A stretch of 64,000 bases of DNA, taken from Syncephalastrum monosporum B8922. Taxonomy: Eukaryota > Mucoromycota > Mucoromycetes > Mucorales > Syncephalastraceae. Location of the stretch: contig JNEN01001278.1 in NCBI GenBank assembly GCA_000697355.1, forward strand, positions 62,001 to 126,000. Reading direction: 5' to 3'. Under the pieces are notes generated by a model. The model saw only the letters and a program-made list of their open reading frames with translations, did no database searches and was not told the DNA's origin. Each line of letters starts with the position of its first letter. Within the stretch, counting starts at the first letter, position 1. A program made the position numbers and the translations under genes. Positions 9,763-22,578 of the stretch are shown piece after piece.

Positions 9763-12563
9763 ATGCCCAAAAATGACCCTCCGCCACCATTGGCCTCTTC
9801 TGTATTGGCCTCAAAGGCTATTCGTCAGCAGCAGCAACAGCAGCAGCAGCAGCAAAAACCAAATGCCCAGGATAACACCCAACGAAAGCGACGTACCTCA
9901 TCTTTTTTGAAACGACTTTCTGCATCCAGTGGCCCTGTTGCCTCCATGAAATCCTCCAAATCAACCTCGGTTCTCTCCAACTTCACCTCAGCGACCGCAG
10001 TTGAAGAACCTTTACACGAAAAGCCTGCACCAGCAACGACAAAGCCACCGTCTGGTAACAGTATCGGCCGACTCCAATCGGTGCGTTTGACGTTGATTGC
10101 GTCCGTATCTCGTCGAAGAGCCCGCTCACCTGCGTCGCAAACAGAGCCTGACAGCAAAAAGCGCCAAAAGGAGAAACAGCCTAGGAATGTGAGTGCTGCG
10201 AGCCGCCCGCCACCTGCTCCATCCACAACCACTCGCACCAGAAAACCACCTGTGGCTGCCACTTCTGCTGTTGCTGCTGCTCGTTCTCCTTCTCCTACTT
10301 CCCATTCTCCTTTCAATCCTTCCCCACAGAGCAATATGCCAGCGGCCGTGATGCGTCAAATCACTGGCGCAGATAAGCATCGCAAAACGGAGACAAATGC
10401 ATGCAATGGTACCTTTATATACGCGCGCGCGCGCGCGTTTGCCCTTACATGGGCTTCCATCCTCTTTGTGCTGACCTTTTTATCATGACTCTCTTTCTCT
10501 TTTCCTTTTTGTTTTGCTGTTAGGAGGCAAGAATGATAGTAGGAGCTCATCAAAGGCGAGGGGTACTTCTGTGATCCAGGACAGCACGACGACACGACTA
10601 TCCCTTTATGCACAATTGACCGCCGCTTCGACTTCGCCCGCGCCCCCTTCACTCGCCGGTCGCCCGCGCCCCTTGTCCACATTTGCTGGCTTGTCAAGTG
10701 CAGCAAGGGACGATGATGAAGAGGATGATAGTAGCGACGACAACGATTCATTGGATGATGACGACCTGCCGATTGACCCTGCACGACAACTCGCTCGGCA
10801 GCGCCGGCAGCAACAGAACCCAAAGCAGCAAGGTGCAGTTTGCTGCTGGCGTACCAGTACAGATTTGCACCATCTGCAACGCCCGCCTGCACTATCCAGT
10901 ACCCTGACCGCGTCGGCTACCAGTACCGCTTTGAGTAGCAGCACTACAATGCATCGCCCTCAATCGTCTCTGCTCTCGTTTTCAGACGGCTGCAGCACAG
11001 CGAGTACAAGCAGCGTGCGATCATCCAGCTGTTATTCTTCCTCCTCCTCCGTCCGTACTGTGTCGAGAACACCAAGTGAAATCCTCCTCGACGATACCCC
11101 ACCTCCCAAATCACCTACAGTGGTGAGTAAACTTTTACGCTTTCATCAAAAATCCGTCGACTCTGTCATGTATCACAAACAACCGCAACAACAGCAGCAG
11201 CAGCAACAATCGCCGCCAACACCTGTCGTGTCCTGCAGCTCAATTTACCCATCCCTCGAATCCCGCATACGAAAAAGCATTGGCATTGCCCCACCAACAA
11301 AAACCCCACCCTTATCGCACAAACATCGCCTTAGCAGCATTTTGATACCCACTCATCCAATTCCACCTCACCAAGATGATCTGATCCCCCAGCCTGTCTC
11401 TCCATCACCATTATCGCCGCTACCCACACCGCAGCGGAGCGTTTCGACCTTTTCGAATGACATTATGCTGCAGCCGCGCCGCCCGTCCGGTCCTGCCCGC
11501 GCGCGTACCATGTTCACCACCGCAAAGCTGGATATCCAGCATAGAAAAGAAGCCAAGGCCATCTCGGTCTGGCGCCACACTGTGTCACAGTTGCTGCTGC
11601 AAGATGCTAGTTCAGACACTTCTGACACGCCCATAAGCAGCGGAGATGCTGCAGCCAAAGCCACCTCTCGTGTAAGCATTGCCTTTTAGTTCATTCGCGC
11701 GAAATAACAAACGGGAAATTGACGGACTAACACACGTTTATAGACTGCGACCATGCCCATTGTTCGAGGCGTAACCATAGCCAGCGCCAAGGATCACGCT
11801 TTGCGAAAGTTTATCACTCATGAACTCTATACCACTGAGCGATCCTATCATCAGCTTCTGACCTTGATCTACACTGTACGTATTTATTCAGATTTGACAG
11901 CAGCAGCAGCAGCAGCAGCAGGTTCTAACTCAAATTTGTTTAGCGATACATGCAACCTATGGTCGCCGCCACTCAGGCTTCGCATCCACTTGTGAAGGCC
12001 GGGGATATACCCGTCTTATTCCGATATTTGCCAGAGTTACTGGCTCTATCAGAAAAAGTCCTAGCATGTTTTGAGCATGATTCTGCCCAACTTTGGCGCG
12101 ACACCTTGCCGTTGCAGATCGGACGCATATTTCAATTGCTCGAGCATGAACTCGTTATATTTGTCAAGTACGCCGTCCATTATCAAGCCAATACCAAAAC
12201 CATCCGTCGTGCGTGTAACAATGTGTTATTTCTCAAGATCGAGCAGGTACATACACGTTTGATCCCACGTCCCTGACAAAATTCTCATTCACATCCTGCA
12301 TATAGGACTCGCTAACGAGAAAAGAAACCAACCGCATGGGAGTCTCTGATTACCTCATCGCCCCGTTCCAGCGCGTGCCACGATATTGCCTGTTGATCAA
12401 GGGTACGTCGAAGCCTGATATATCTTATATTCATACTAAAGCACCTTTCGTAGACCTCATGAAGCACACCGAAAAGGATGACCCTGAGTTTAACGAACTT
12501 GATCATGCACTCAAGATGCTCACTGGCCTGACGTTCGCCATGGATCACGCTCAACAGCGATAA
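9763..12563 (+). CDS. DH-domain (Dbl homology) putative Rho guanine-nucleotide exchange factor
   Basis: Six exons, join(9763..10408, 10524..11671, 11744..11875, 11944..12246, 12306..12402, 12454..12563), total 2436 nt (811 aa) with consistent phases. Residues 1-600 are low complexity: a CAG-encoded Gln run near residue 25, many Ser/Thr/Pro, an acidic Asp/Ser stretch, and a second Gln run. The DH domain occupies roughly residues 610-811. It begins ALRKFITHELYTTERSYHQ (conserved region 1) and ends with SDYLIAPFQRVPRYCLLIK (conserved region 3, the hallmark P-x-QR-x3-Y-x-LLL-x motif), DLMKHTEKDD and a final helix. DH domains activate Rho/Rac/Cdc42 GTPases. No PH domain follows: the stop comes about 10 residues after the last DH helix. 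The exon 1-2 intron holds a (CG)8 run and intron 3 a CAG repeat. Confidence 0.83.
9826..9855 (+). repeat. CAG trinucleotide run encoding polyglutamine
   Basis: Interrupted CAG/CAA codons give about ten Gln residues near the N-terminus of the DH-domain protein. A second shorter run lies at about 11184-11208 in the same gene. Confidence 0.8.
10422..10437 (+). repeat. (CG)8 alternating run inside an intron
   Basis: Sixteen alternating C and G bases lie 13 bp downstream of the donor of intron 1 of the DH-domain gene. Such runs can adopt left-handed DNA and are mutation-prone. Confidence 0.85.
11898..11921 (+). repeat. (CAG)8 repeat inside an intron
   Basis: Eight CAG units lie 22 bases after the donor of the third intron (11876-11943) of the DH-domain gene. 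Every unit ends in AG, but the branch-site-like ttctaact follows the repeat, so the real acceptor is the TAG at 11941-11943, which alone restores the DH reading frame. Confidence 0.8.
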
Positions 12564-15500
12564 ATATGGAGCTTCATCATTTTTTTTCTTTTTCGTCATT
12601 CTACCTATACTTCTTCCTCGTGTACATAAAATTAAGGCCTAATTCTTATGAATCTAATTGAAGCGTGAGCACATTTTGTCATCCTTTGGATTTACAATTA
12701 ATGCACTGTGAAGATTTCGAAGAAGGGGGACCTGCATTCGCATATTCGCGCAGTGGGCTGCATATGCATCTACGTAAAAAAAAAAGACATCCCTGAGGTG
12801 TGTCCCGGTTTATTTGGTACAAAGCGTATTCACAGATCTATACTACTACGAATGCCTCCAGCTCCTATTGTCTCCTGTCGAAACTTTAAATCAGGGAACC
12901 CCATAAAGGAAGCTTGGCTGTAGGCAGAAATATACCACACCCTGAGCACTATCCTCTTTCGACTTGGATTTTGCAGGATTTAAGAGCATTGAGCTGATGA
13001 TGCAATATAGGTTGAAGATAGTGCAATATCGCCAAGAAAATTGTTGAACATAGAGTACGTTATTATTATTTCGTATCAGTTACGCATGACCATGAATCAT
13101 GCGAGGCTTCAGCGATTGAAGTAATTGTAGAAATTCTTTGTTCTCCGTATTCAGTGGATCTTTGTTGTATTTCACCCTGGAAACGGCTGCAAACCCCACT
13201 ATGATGTAATTTACGATACACTCTCGACTACATTGGCTCGTACGAATGTGTTTCAAATAACGTACCGCTTTTCCCCAACGTGGAAGAATGTATGGACAGA
13301 CACTAACTGATTTAAGACCTTGTGGCGCTGAAATCATGTATGTGCAAAGAGAAAAGCCAATGTACGTACCACTTTGTCATTTATCATACAGCCCAATGGA
13401 ACGCCACCATTTTTCGCATTCGTGCCTCACGAGGTGCTATAAACACAGATTAATAGAATTAAAGGCTTTGATTTTATTGCAAAAGAACAAATTTTCGACA
13501 GCAGAGAGAAAATAAAAGAATGTCACTTGCACCTGTTGATTTGCCATGGTCATGTTGACAAGCCGTTGTGTACTCTTCGCGACGTACAAGGTAGAAATGC
13601 GGCGGCACTCCAGTCGATAACAATAGTGATCAAACGATATCTAATACGATGTGATAAAAACCTGCTGTCACAATCGTTGGGAGCTGCTTTTCTGAAAATT
13701 GGGCTAGGTTCTTGTTTTGCACCATGTGATGGTCCGCGAACTGACCCTGCAACGAGATGCATGCCATATGCATCTGAGACGCACGCAATATAAGCTAGGT
13801 TACACAATCAAAAAGCGATCTTGCGGTAGAGGAAGAGATCGCGTTTCACTGACTCAAAAACTAAAATGTTCGTCGGCTTGGCTGCAGCTAGTGTTTATTT
13901 TTGCCATTCTTGCTCTATCGCCGACGCCTGGGATTAGGTACATGCATGCATGCATACATTTATTTGGCTTTTACGTCGCATATTAGTAGAACACTCGAAG
14001 AGTGTAGAACATCGAAACAATATGTCTCGTCATGTCGTTTCATCTCTAAAACAAGACTGAGCATGTAGCCCGAATTCTATATCTACCCTAAAATATATGT
14101 ACAGCTTTCGTTTAGGCAAATCACCGAATTTTGTTCTGCTTTTGTAAAGTGTCGGCGTTTTCTTTTCTTGATTTTGCTCTAAAATGTTCTGGCAAGTAAT
14201 CAATTTGCTGATCTAGCGATACCAGTGCCCATAATAAAAACTGAGATGTCCCATAATACATTTATGCACTTACTTTTGCTGCGAACTAAGCCGTAGGAGC
14301 AAGTACAGAGAGAAGTCCAGTGCTAAAGACATTATCAAAAGCAGCCACATAAGGTCTTCTCTAATACCACTTCAGGCATAATCTTCCTATTTTCATCAGA
14401 AAACTGTAGCCTAGAAGCTTACATATTTGGTATAGGCACGTGACTTCCGAGTGCTTCCTCCTTTTTGCCAAGAAGCCCGGTTAGTCAATCCCCTTATGCC
14501 ACATATGTTGAATAATTGGTAGCCATAGCTTTTCCCCGTATACAGTAGCCAACGAGACACATATATGGTGTAACTGAGCAACCTTCCTATCTATTATGCT
14601 CACACAAGAGGCACATAACACGAATTTTGTGTCTGTAGGACAGCAGCATTTACGGTTGAAGCAGCAGCATATTCTTTAAGGGCATGCTCGTATCATATAT
14701 TTGACCTAAACTACTAACGATATGCTATATATTATCTATTACTACGCATCTCTAACTATAAAGGACACATGAGTAACCTCATATGTGTGGATTGCCAGCG
14801 TCATCACTTATTTAAGGAGCGTGTGTATTGATGTGTTCTGACTATTATATGTGACCATGGTACTTACAATTTGGTCCCTGCTTTCCTATCGCGCGACCCC
14901 AACGTGAGGCCAAATGTAGTGAGCACAATAGGACGAACCAGTGTCGTACAGGGAAGGCCATAACTGAACCTGGGGTGTAGAATAGCTCGAGGGCGCCAGT
15001 CAGTTGCTGAATTGGAATTTGTGAGCGAATGCTACATAAATACGGGAAGAGCATCATCTTCTAGAATTTACGTAATAGCGTCTACATCCGCCGCATCTAC
15101 TTCACTAGAATCGAACGACATACGTGCTTTTCTTTTAGATTTTCGGATGCTACTCAGAACTGAAGTATTTACAGAATGTTAAACTTTCCATTTTTGATAA
15201 TTAGTGCTCACTGATTTATTGACTGTAGCTCTGAAAGATGTAAATACGAAGCACAATGTCCGATTTGAAGTCTTCATACATACCTTTGATGTGTTTCTCC
15301 TAAACACGATGCACTTTCGTATTGTATATGAACGTGTCCTGCCTTCGTCTGTGGACGTATAGAACGTGTGTACAGTAAACGCCAACAGCCATTATTTTCG
15401 CGCTGGTCACACATCATTATTGTTCCGAGCATCTGGAAGGCCTTTGTTAATCAGGTAACTCCATTGGACAAAGTTGGGGTTCAGCTATATTATTCGCTTG

Positions 15501-17524
15501 TTTTTGCGGTACAGGAGGACGTCAGTTCGAAAATTAGACTTACCGAAGCCACAACAGGAAAATGCACATGCATAAATGACAATGTATACTATTCATTTCA
15601 TTTGTATTTTAACTATAAAGTCTATGCTATACATATAATTGCTGACAGGTAGATTGAAAAGCTGAAAGGTATACCATGGGTGGGTGGGACGATTAGTGAG
15701 AAAGTTCACTTGTCGCACAACTGACAATTGACGTGCCACAATCGTGATCTGAGCCCTTGCACCGATTGGTGATATTGCCCTGTGAACATATTCCCTTTTT
15801 TTGTCCTTTTTTTTCGGCCCTGTTGAAATTGAAGCACCAAAATCGACGTACGGTGGTGGTACATGAGCATGGAAGTCATCAAGCAGTAAGGGCATAAGGA
15901 CGGGGGTGGTCCATAGCAACATCAAGGCGAATGGAATGGAATATGAACTCGTGTACGTATGCGTTGAACTGCAATTAATGAAGTGAAAACCAAAGAGGAC
16001 ACAATGTGTACGAAAGACTGAAAGACGAGTTGCGCAACTCGGCATAAACACAACCTCCTAAAATATTTCCGTAATATGATGCCTTCTACCGTTCGTGTAA
16101 AGTAATACAGACCAAAATGAGATATAGTGCAAATACTTTTGGTTGCAGCGCGACCTGGTTCAAAAAGAGACTCCCGGTGTGCTGCCACCGTATGCTTTTA
16201 TAAATCTGCCGGCTTTCTCGGAATATCTATTGTTCATATCCTTGTATCCTAGCTTCTGTTTGGTGGAAGCATCATCTATACTGAATAGTATTCGGTTTTG
16301 AAGAGGTAGTAATGAGGTAGGTAGATAATAATGGTTGAATTCGCTTCCAATCATATTACTGAAATGACCTGTCAGAGTCTAACAGCTGTTTGGCAAACAT
16401 GAAACAGTAGCAAGTGAGAGCAAGGTTCGCTTCGGTGTTCAATGCACGACATTTGCCCAAACGGCCGCGGGTACAAGAAAAAACACAATGCGGAAATAGT
16501 GAGGGCTACTCTTACTCCCTCAGGTCCACCTATACTAAGCAAACGCTGGCTTACAGGTGTGTGGGTGTAGTATGAGCTGTAATAGTATGTCGGCAAGGCT
16601 ATATGTTCGTCAATCGAATTGACCAAAGTCGTGAACGGAGGAACGGGCATATGTGACGTGGATTTTCGAAATAGGCTCCTTCAAAGGAGCGAGAGTCAAA
16701 AATTTCGGTACAACCTAGACAAGAAGGGTAAGTTCCAGTGTACAAACGAGCATTGCTCGTAAAACGCACGAGCGCGCACACACACACATTTTCCCCGAGC
16801 TTTTTGACATGGCACAACGGAAGACGAAGAAAAATAAAATAGTCGACAGGATTTATAGATTGAATCATCCTTTGGTTTTGCATCCCTTTACTGTGATCTA
16901 CATGTGTAACAAGAAATTGCGTATGTATGATGGGATGAATGAATGCGCTTTAAGGGGTTGAACAAAAGAAAGGGGCAACACAAGCAAAAAAAAAATGGCG
17001 CCGATCCGAGAAATGGAATTGGACGTCCGCTGAAACACATACTGCTACTAACCGCATACACAGTAATCGATGCAACCGTCTTGTACCTTTTTTTGTCGAG
17101 ATAAATATCATTTTCCAAAGCGGGAGTGATGGGTTTTGAAAGGACACATACAGAAAACCAAGATATTTATAGCATTTACTTTTTATATGTTGTGTGAACG
17201 CGTTAGGTCATGAGGGCAAGCAGTAGTTCCTAGTTGGAGTGGTTCAGTTTTGTGCAACGGCAGCGCCTCTACGCCTGCATCTCTTAGTTTTACGCTACTT
17301 TTTCCTTTCTTTCCACCTTCTTTTCTCTTCAAAGCTGTCTTCGTTCAGCTGCGAAGAGGATATTTGCTCAAAAGTTGCATCGATTCACCAGAGCCCTTTC
17401 GAGTCACTGCTACGTTTAATCATAACTGTCCTTTTTTGATTCACACGCTATCTCGGCTCTTGAACTTTTTTTTGCCTCCTGCTCCTTGTTTACTCCTCGC
17501 AGTATCTTCCTACATCTACGCACG
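12564..17524. other. Long intergenic region without a recognisable gene
   Basis: Nearly 5 kb between two plus-strand genes. It is AT-rich, with many in-frame stops on both strands. The longest frame (15593-16051, minus, 152 codons) has no recognisable motif and biased low-complexity content. No tRNA, rRNA or transposase signature was found. A short (gcat)n run occurs near 13940-13960. The last 300 bases are pyrimidine-rich and form the likely promoter and leader of the chitin synthase gene. Confidence 0.5.
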
Positions 17525-20500
17525 ATGGACCGCCAATATTACACGCCAGCCCTCAATAGAAACTTGTCCATACGATCCGAGTCGAGTGCGACGAGTATCC
17601 GACCTGCAGCTGACTACTTGAACATGGCCACTGGAGAAAATAGCGCTGGAGCTCGGCCACGAAGGCAAAAATCACTGGTACGGCCGGAGCGCGAACGCAT
17701 TGATGCCAGTCATCGTCAGTATCATTATCGCAAGCATGCTACCAATCGTGGAGCAGATCACGTCGCACCCAGCACTACGGGAAACCAACCACTTCCACAA
17801 CAGCAGCAGCAACTTCCACAGCAAGAGCAGCTTTACCAGCAACAAGACCATTCGCCTTATATACCCGACCATTCTGGTCCATCCACAGCTGACGCCATCA
17901 GGCCAGTGGAACGCAAACCAAGCAAAAGATTAGAGCGACGCCCGACAGCAAGAAAACAACTGCTGCGAAGAGGGAGAAGCATCCTCGGTCGAGAAGAAAA
18001 AAATTCAGATGAGGAGACTGAAGATGTGCGACGACGCGATGCTATTGGGGCTGGTGAACAGAGCAGCGATGCCGATTTTGGCCGTATTGTGTACAGCAGA
18101 AAGGGTGGCAGCTTTTGGGCCAATTTGCCGGATCCTTGGCAGACGTACTGCCGCGTACTCACCTGCTGTGTTCCGGGCCACGCCCTTCTCGCTTTCGGTA
18201 CGTAAACAAGTCTATGGCAACGGCAATACTCACATTTTAGGATAGGTATCCCAGCAGGGCCTGCACAGCAAGCATGGCGAGAAAAGATCGGGCTGCTGTC
18301 GTTTATTGCGGTGGTGATGGGATTTGTAGGTTTTTTAACCTTTGGTTTCACACAAGCAGTGTGTCCCACCCCACCCCTCAGTGTTCAAGGCGGACAGGTC
18401 AGCCAAGGCTATCTCATCATCCAAGGCTGGGCGTACCTGCTTTCGGACTGGAACGGGCACCCAGCCATTCAAGGCTTGACAAACGACAGCACAAACATTA
18501 TGTATCCGCCCGTCAATGCAGGCGGCCTCGATGCCTCTTTTCTATTTCAGGACGGGCAGGCCGCCTGCAGTGGTGTGTTGACCTCCAAGAAACCATCCTC
18601 TGCCTCGTCCATCTATTTTCCCTGCCAGCTCTTCAATCCCAATGACACGTCGACCTACCCTGATCCGTCCACCTTTTCAAACCAGACCCAGTGCCACCTG
18701 TCCTCGACGGCTCGCAACATGTACACCTCTTTCCGGGACAACGGTGTGCCCAAAAAGTCAGGTGGATATGACAAGGCAGCTCGTGTTTACTATGACTGGG
18801 CCGACATTAACAGCACGAGCCATTTGACGGTTTACAATGGGTACTTCTTGATTACCGCTAGTTTGTATCTTCTTTTCACAAGAGCTAAACAAAAATTACA
18901 CGCAGGGATGTCCTCAATCTTCAGTTGCTACAATCGTTGCCGACATCGGAATTCAGTTATGCGAGCGGCGGCCTCATCGAGACCGCACTGAAAGACCAGA
19001 GCCAGTTTGGCGGTCGCGACATGACAAGAGCGATCGCGTCAAATCGGTTAGTCAACAGCAACTGGGAAAAAGAAGCCGAGTGCCTCGCAGCCACGATCAA
19101 GATCGGGTCCCTGGATACACTCAGCAGTGGTTGCATGGCTTCCGAAATCGTTCTTTATTTATCACTTGTCGTCATTCTCGGTGTCATCCTCACCAAATTT
19201 TTCCTTGCTGTCATCTTTGGCTGGTTCTTATCCTGGCGTCTTGGCAACTTCAAGGAAGGTCAATCCTATCGAGCACGTATGCAGCGCCAAGAAGAAATTG
19301 AGGCCTGGTCTCGGGGCATAAACATCAATGCACCTTTGCCGCGCCCCAAGACCATGCTCTTTGACAACAATGGCAGCAACGCCTGGAAGAAACGCAGTAT
19401 TCTCCCGCAAACGTCGCGTTTTACACAGCCAATGCACGGTATTACGCGTTTCGATGCAGAAAAACCGACGACTCCCGTCTGGATGTCGCCTGCAAGGTAA
19501 ACCAAGGATGTTGCCCACTAGAGCAAATTACTCATCGTGCTTCCATTTAGTGTGCGGGCTGGTGCTGGCAGTGGCATGGGAAGCCGTCCAGGGTCTTTCT
19601 ACATGAGCGGAGGATCCCCATCAAGTCGGTTTTTTGGAAACGTGTCGCCCAACAATTACTCTACGCCTGGTTTAAGCCCGCGGCGAAACTCGATTGCGTC
19701 TTCATCCGACTTACTGAGCAGCGGCGACTCATCCTCTGGCTCGGTCGCTACGTGCCCCTTTCCGCTCTCTCCGTTTGTAGTACCTCAGCCGGCAGCAGAC
19801 TACATGCCTTTCAAGTTTCCTCTCGCACACACCATCTGTCTCGTCACATGCTATTCAGAAAGCTTGGACGGCATCCGTGTCACGCTCGACTCCGTCGCCA
19901 CAAGCGATTATCCCAACTCACACAAGTTGATCCTGGTGATCTGCGATGGTATTATCACAGGCCATGGTAATACCATGTCCACCCCAGATGCCTGCGTGTC
20001 AATGATGCGTGACTTTATTGTCCCGCCCGAGCAGGTAGAACCCTACACGTACGTTGCCATTGCCGATGGATCCAAGCAAAATAGTATGGCCAAAGTGTAT
20101 GCAGGCTATTACAAGTACGACCCCGAGACGATCGAGCCAGCCCACCAGCAACGCGTGCCCATGATTACGATTGTCAAGTGTGGTACACCTGAGGAAGCAG
20201 CCACAGCCAAGAAGCCCGGAAATCGTGGCAAACGCGACTCGCAAATCATCTTGATGCAGTTTATGCAAAAAGTTATATTCGATGAGCGACTGACACAGAT
20301 GGAGTATGAGTTCTTCAACAGTATATGGCGCGTCGCGGGCGTCCCACCCGACAGTTACGAAATATGCCTGATGGTGGATGCAGATACCAAACTCTACCCG
20401 GACGCGCTTACACGACTCGTCTCTTGCTGTGTCAAAGATCCTGAAATTTCCGGACTCTGTGGTGAAACCAAGATTGCAAACAAGACACAGAGCTGGGTGA

Positions 20501-22075
20501 GCATGATCCAAGGTAAGCATGAATCCGCCATAGCTGTGGTTCGTAACCTGTCTCCCTTGTGCTCTAGTATTTGAATACTATATATCGCATCATCAGAGCA
20601 AGGCGTTCGAATCCATCTTTGGAGGCGTCACGTGCTTGCCAGGCTGCTTTTGTATGTACCGTATCAAGGCCCCCAAGGGACCGAACGGATACTGGGTGCC
20701 TGTCCTCGCCAATCCAGACATCGTCGAGCACTACTCTGAAAATGTCGTTGATACGCTGCACAAGAAGAACTTGCTCCTCCTGGGCGAAGATCGCTATCTG
20801 TCGACGCTCATGTTACGTACCTTCCCGAACCGCAAGATGATGTTTGTTCCACAAGCGGTATGCAAGACGGTCGTTCCTGACAGCTTCTCTGTATTGCTTT
20901 CGCAACGCCGGCGATGGATTAACTCAACAATCCACAACTTGATGGAGCTCTTGTTTGTCCATGATCTGTGCGGTACATTTTGCTTCTCCATGCAGTTTGT
21001 TGTCTTCATGGAGCTCGTCGGCACCCTCGCGCTACCCGCTGCCATCTCGTTCACGCTTTACCTCATTATCTTGGCTATCATCGGTCGTCCAGCTATTATC
21101 CCTCTCGTGCTTTTGGCGTTGATCCTCGGTCTACCTGCTGTCTTGATTGTTATGACGAGCCGTAAAGTTGTCTACGTGGGCTGGATGCTAGTGTATCTCA
21201 TCAGTCTTCCAATCTGGAACTTTGTGCTGCCTATGTACGCGTACTGGCATTTCGATGACTTTTCCTGGGGAGACACTCGCAAGGTTGAAGGCAACGAAAA
21301 AGATAAGGGCCATGGCGATAAGGAAGGCGTGTTTGACAGCAGCCAAATTGTCATGCGCAAGTGGAGCGAATATGAAAAAGAACGGCGCACAAAGCTGGCT
21401 CTGGAACGCAACATGGCGCCACCACGTTTTGTGGAGCGACCTCGATCGGTGGACATATTTAGGGATCCCATGTTCCTGTCAAAATACCAAAAGAAGGCCG
21501 GCTCCACCGGCTCGAGCGACAGTGAAGCGCCTCTGACTCAGACAGAGTACAATCCAAGGGAGGCGTCGCGATCAGCCACGACATCCTACGCCACCCGGCT
21601 GGCGGCTACAGCTATCGCCAACGAAAACGCACCAGTAGCTTCTGATGGATCATCACGTGGCAACGCGGAGCATACGCTGGCCGGAGAAGGGGTGCACGAC
21701 GCACAAGAGCCAAAGAAACACGAGGAGCAATTGCCTGATAATGATCCACAGACTGTCATGCCAAAATCCGCCTCCCCGGATGAGCTCCATCATCGCCCTC
21801 TGCCGCCTGCCCCGCCTGCGCCACCGCCGAAAAACAACGTAGCTACTGGTGGCTTCACAGAGAAGCGGAAACAGTACGCCCCGAACTATTACACGCCCGC
21901 GTTGGCCAACAGTTGGAGTGGCGATAGCTGGGCCAACCCGGCCCCTCACCATTCCGATCAGCACGCATCCAGCGCGACGGCGTCCTCATCGCGTGCACGA
22001 TCGTCTTCTGACGCCTCTTCTTCATCTACTTCATTACCTATACCACATTCCTCGCCGCCTGAGTCCGCGAAATAA
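17525..22075 (+). CDS. CHS3: Class IV chitin synthase (Chs3-type)
   Basis: Five exons, join(17525..18197, 18246..18840, 18906..19496, 19551..20512, 20568..22075), total 4329 nt (1442 aa), all phases consistent. It is a membrane enzyme that polymerises UDP-GlcNAc into cell-wall chitin. The first 190 residues are basic, Gln-rich and disordered. Next come the class IV signature [25 protein letters not shown] with its membrane helices, an extracytoplasmic region ending near VYNGDVLNL, and another helix ([20 protein letters not shown]). The GT2 catalytic domain contains [24 protein letters not shown] (metal-binding D-x-D), [18 protein letters not shown] (catalytic ED) and [12 protein letters not shown] (the QxxRW motif). 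A cluster of C-terminal membrane helices and a long Pro/Ser tail ending at 22075 follow. The exon 2-3 junction falls in the extracytoplasmic domain. In yeast, export of Chs3 depends on Pfa4; a PFA4-like gene is at 6897-8688. Confidence 0.93.
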
Positions 22076-22578
22076 CTTGACACTTGCATAGCTGTTATCT
22101 GCATGTCGCATGCCATATCTGTATCTATATCGACGTATTGCGCAATTTGTATTTCGTTTCTGTCTCTATTCTCTTTCCAAAAGAAAAGCCAATGTACTTC
22201 TTAAATCTAATATGCTATACATCATCCTTAATCCATCATTTGTGCGTCCATGTATTTGTAGTCCGTAAGGCGCAAGTGAGAATATTGTTTCTTTGGGTGT
22301 TAAGTTTATGAGTTTAGTACGCCGTATTTGCATGCATATGTGTATGGAGATCGAAACACGTTTCATACATACTATGGACGTAGCATTAGTGTGCTTATGG
22401 TCATCAAAAGATCATATTATCCTTAGCATGATGCGATGAGCGGAGGACAGGTAGCTGAGTGCCGTATACTGTAACAAGCATGACGGATTTGGCAACAGGT
22501 TTGGGTATATCTTGTAACTGTTGAAACCCCGGCAGGCCTTTTTGTCAGACGCTTATACTCACATACGAACAGTTGTCC
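22076..22578. other. Intergenic: 3' flank of the chitin synthase gene and HACL1 promoter
   Basis: 503 bp between two plus-strand genes. AT-rich, no coding content recognised. Confidence 0.5.

Noticed and set aside
15593..16051. 152-codon minus-strand frame in the long intergenic region
   Set aside because: No recognisable motif, no supporting intron chain, low-complexity composition.
13340..22205. Shared 16-base string (agaaaagccaatgtac) at about 13352 and 22187
   Set aside because: Flanks do not match and no element boundaries are visible; likely chance in AT-rich DNA.
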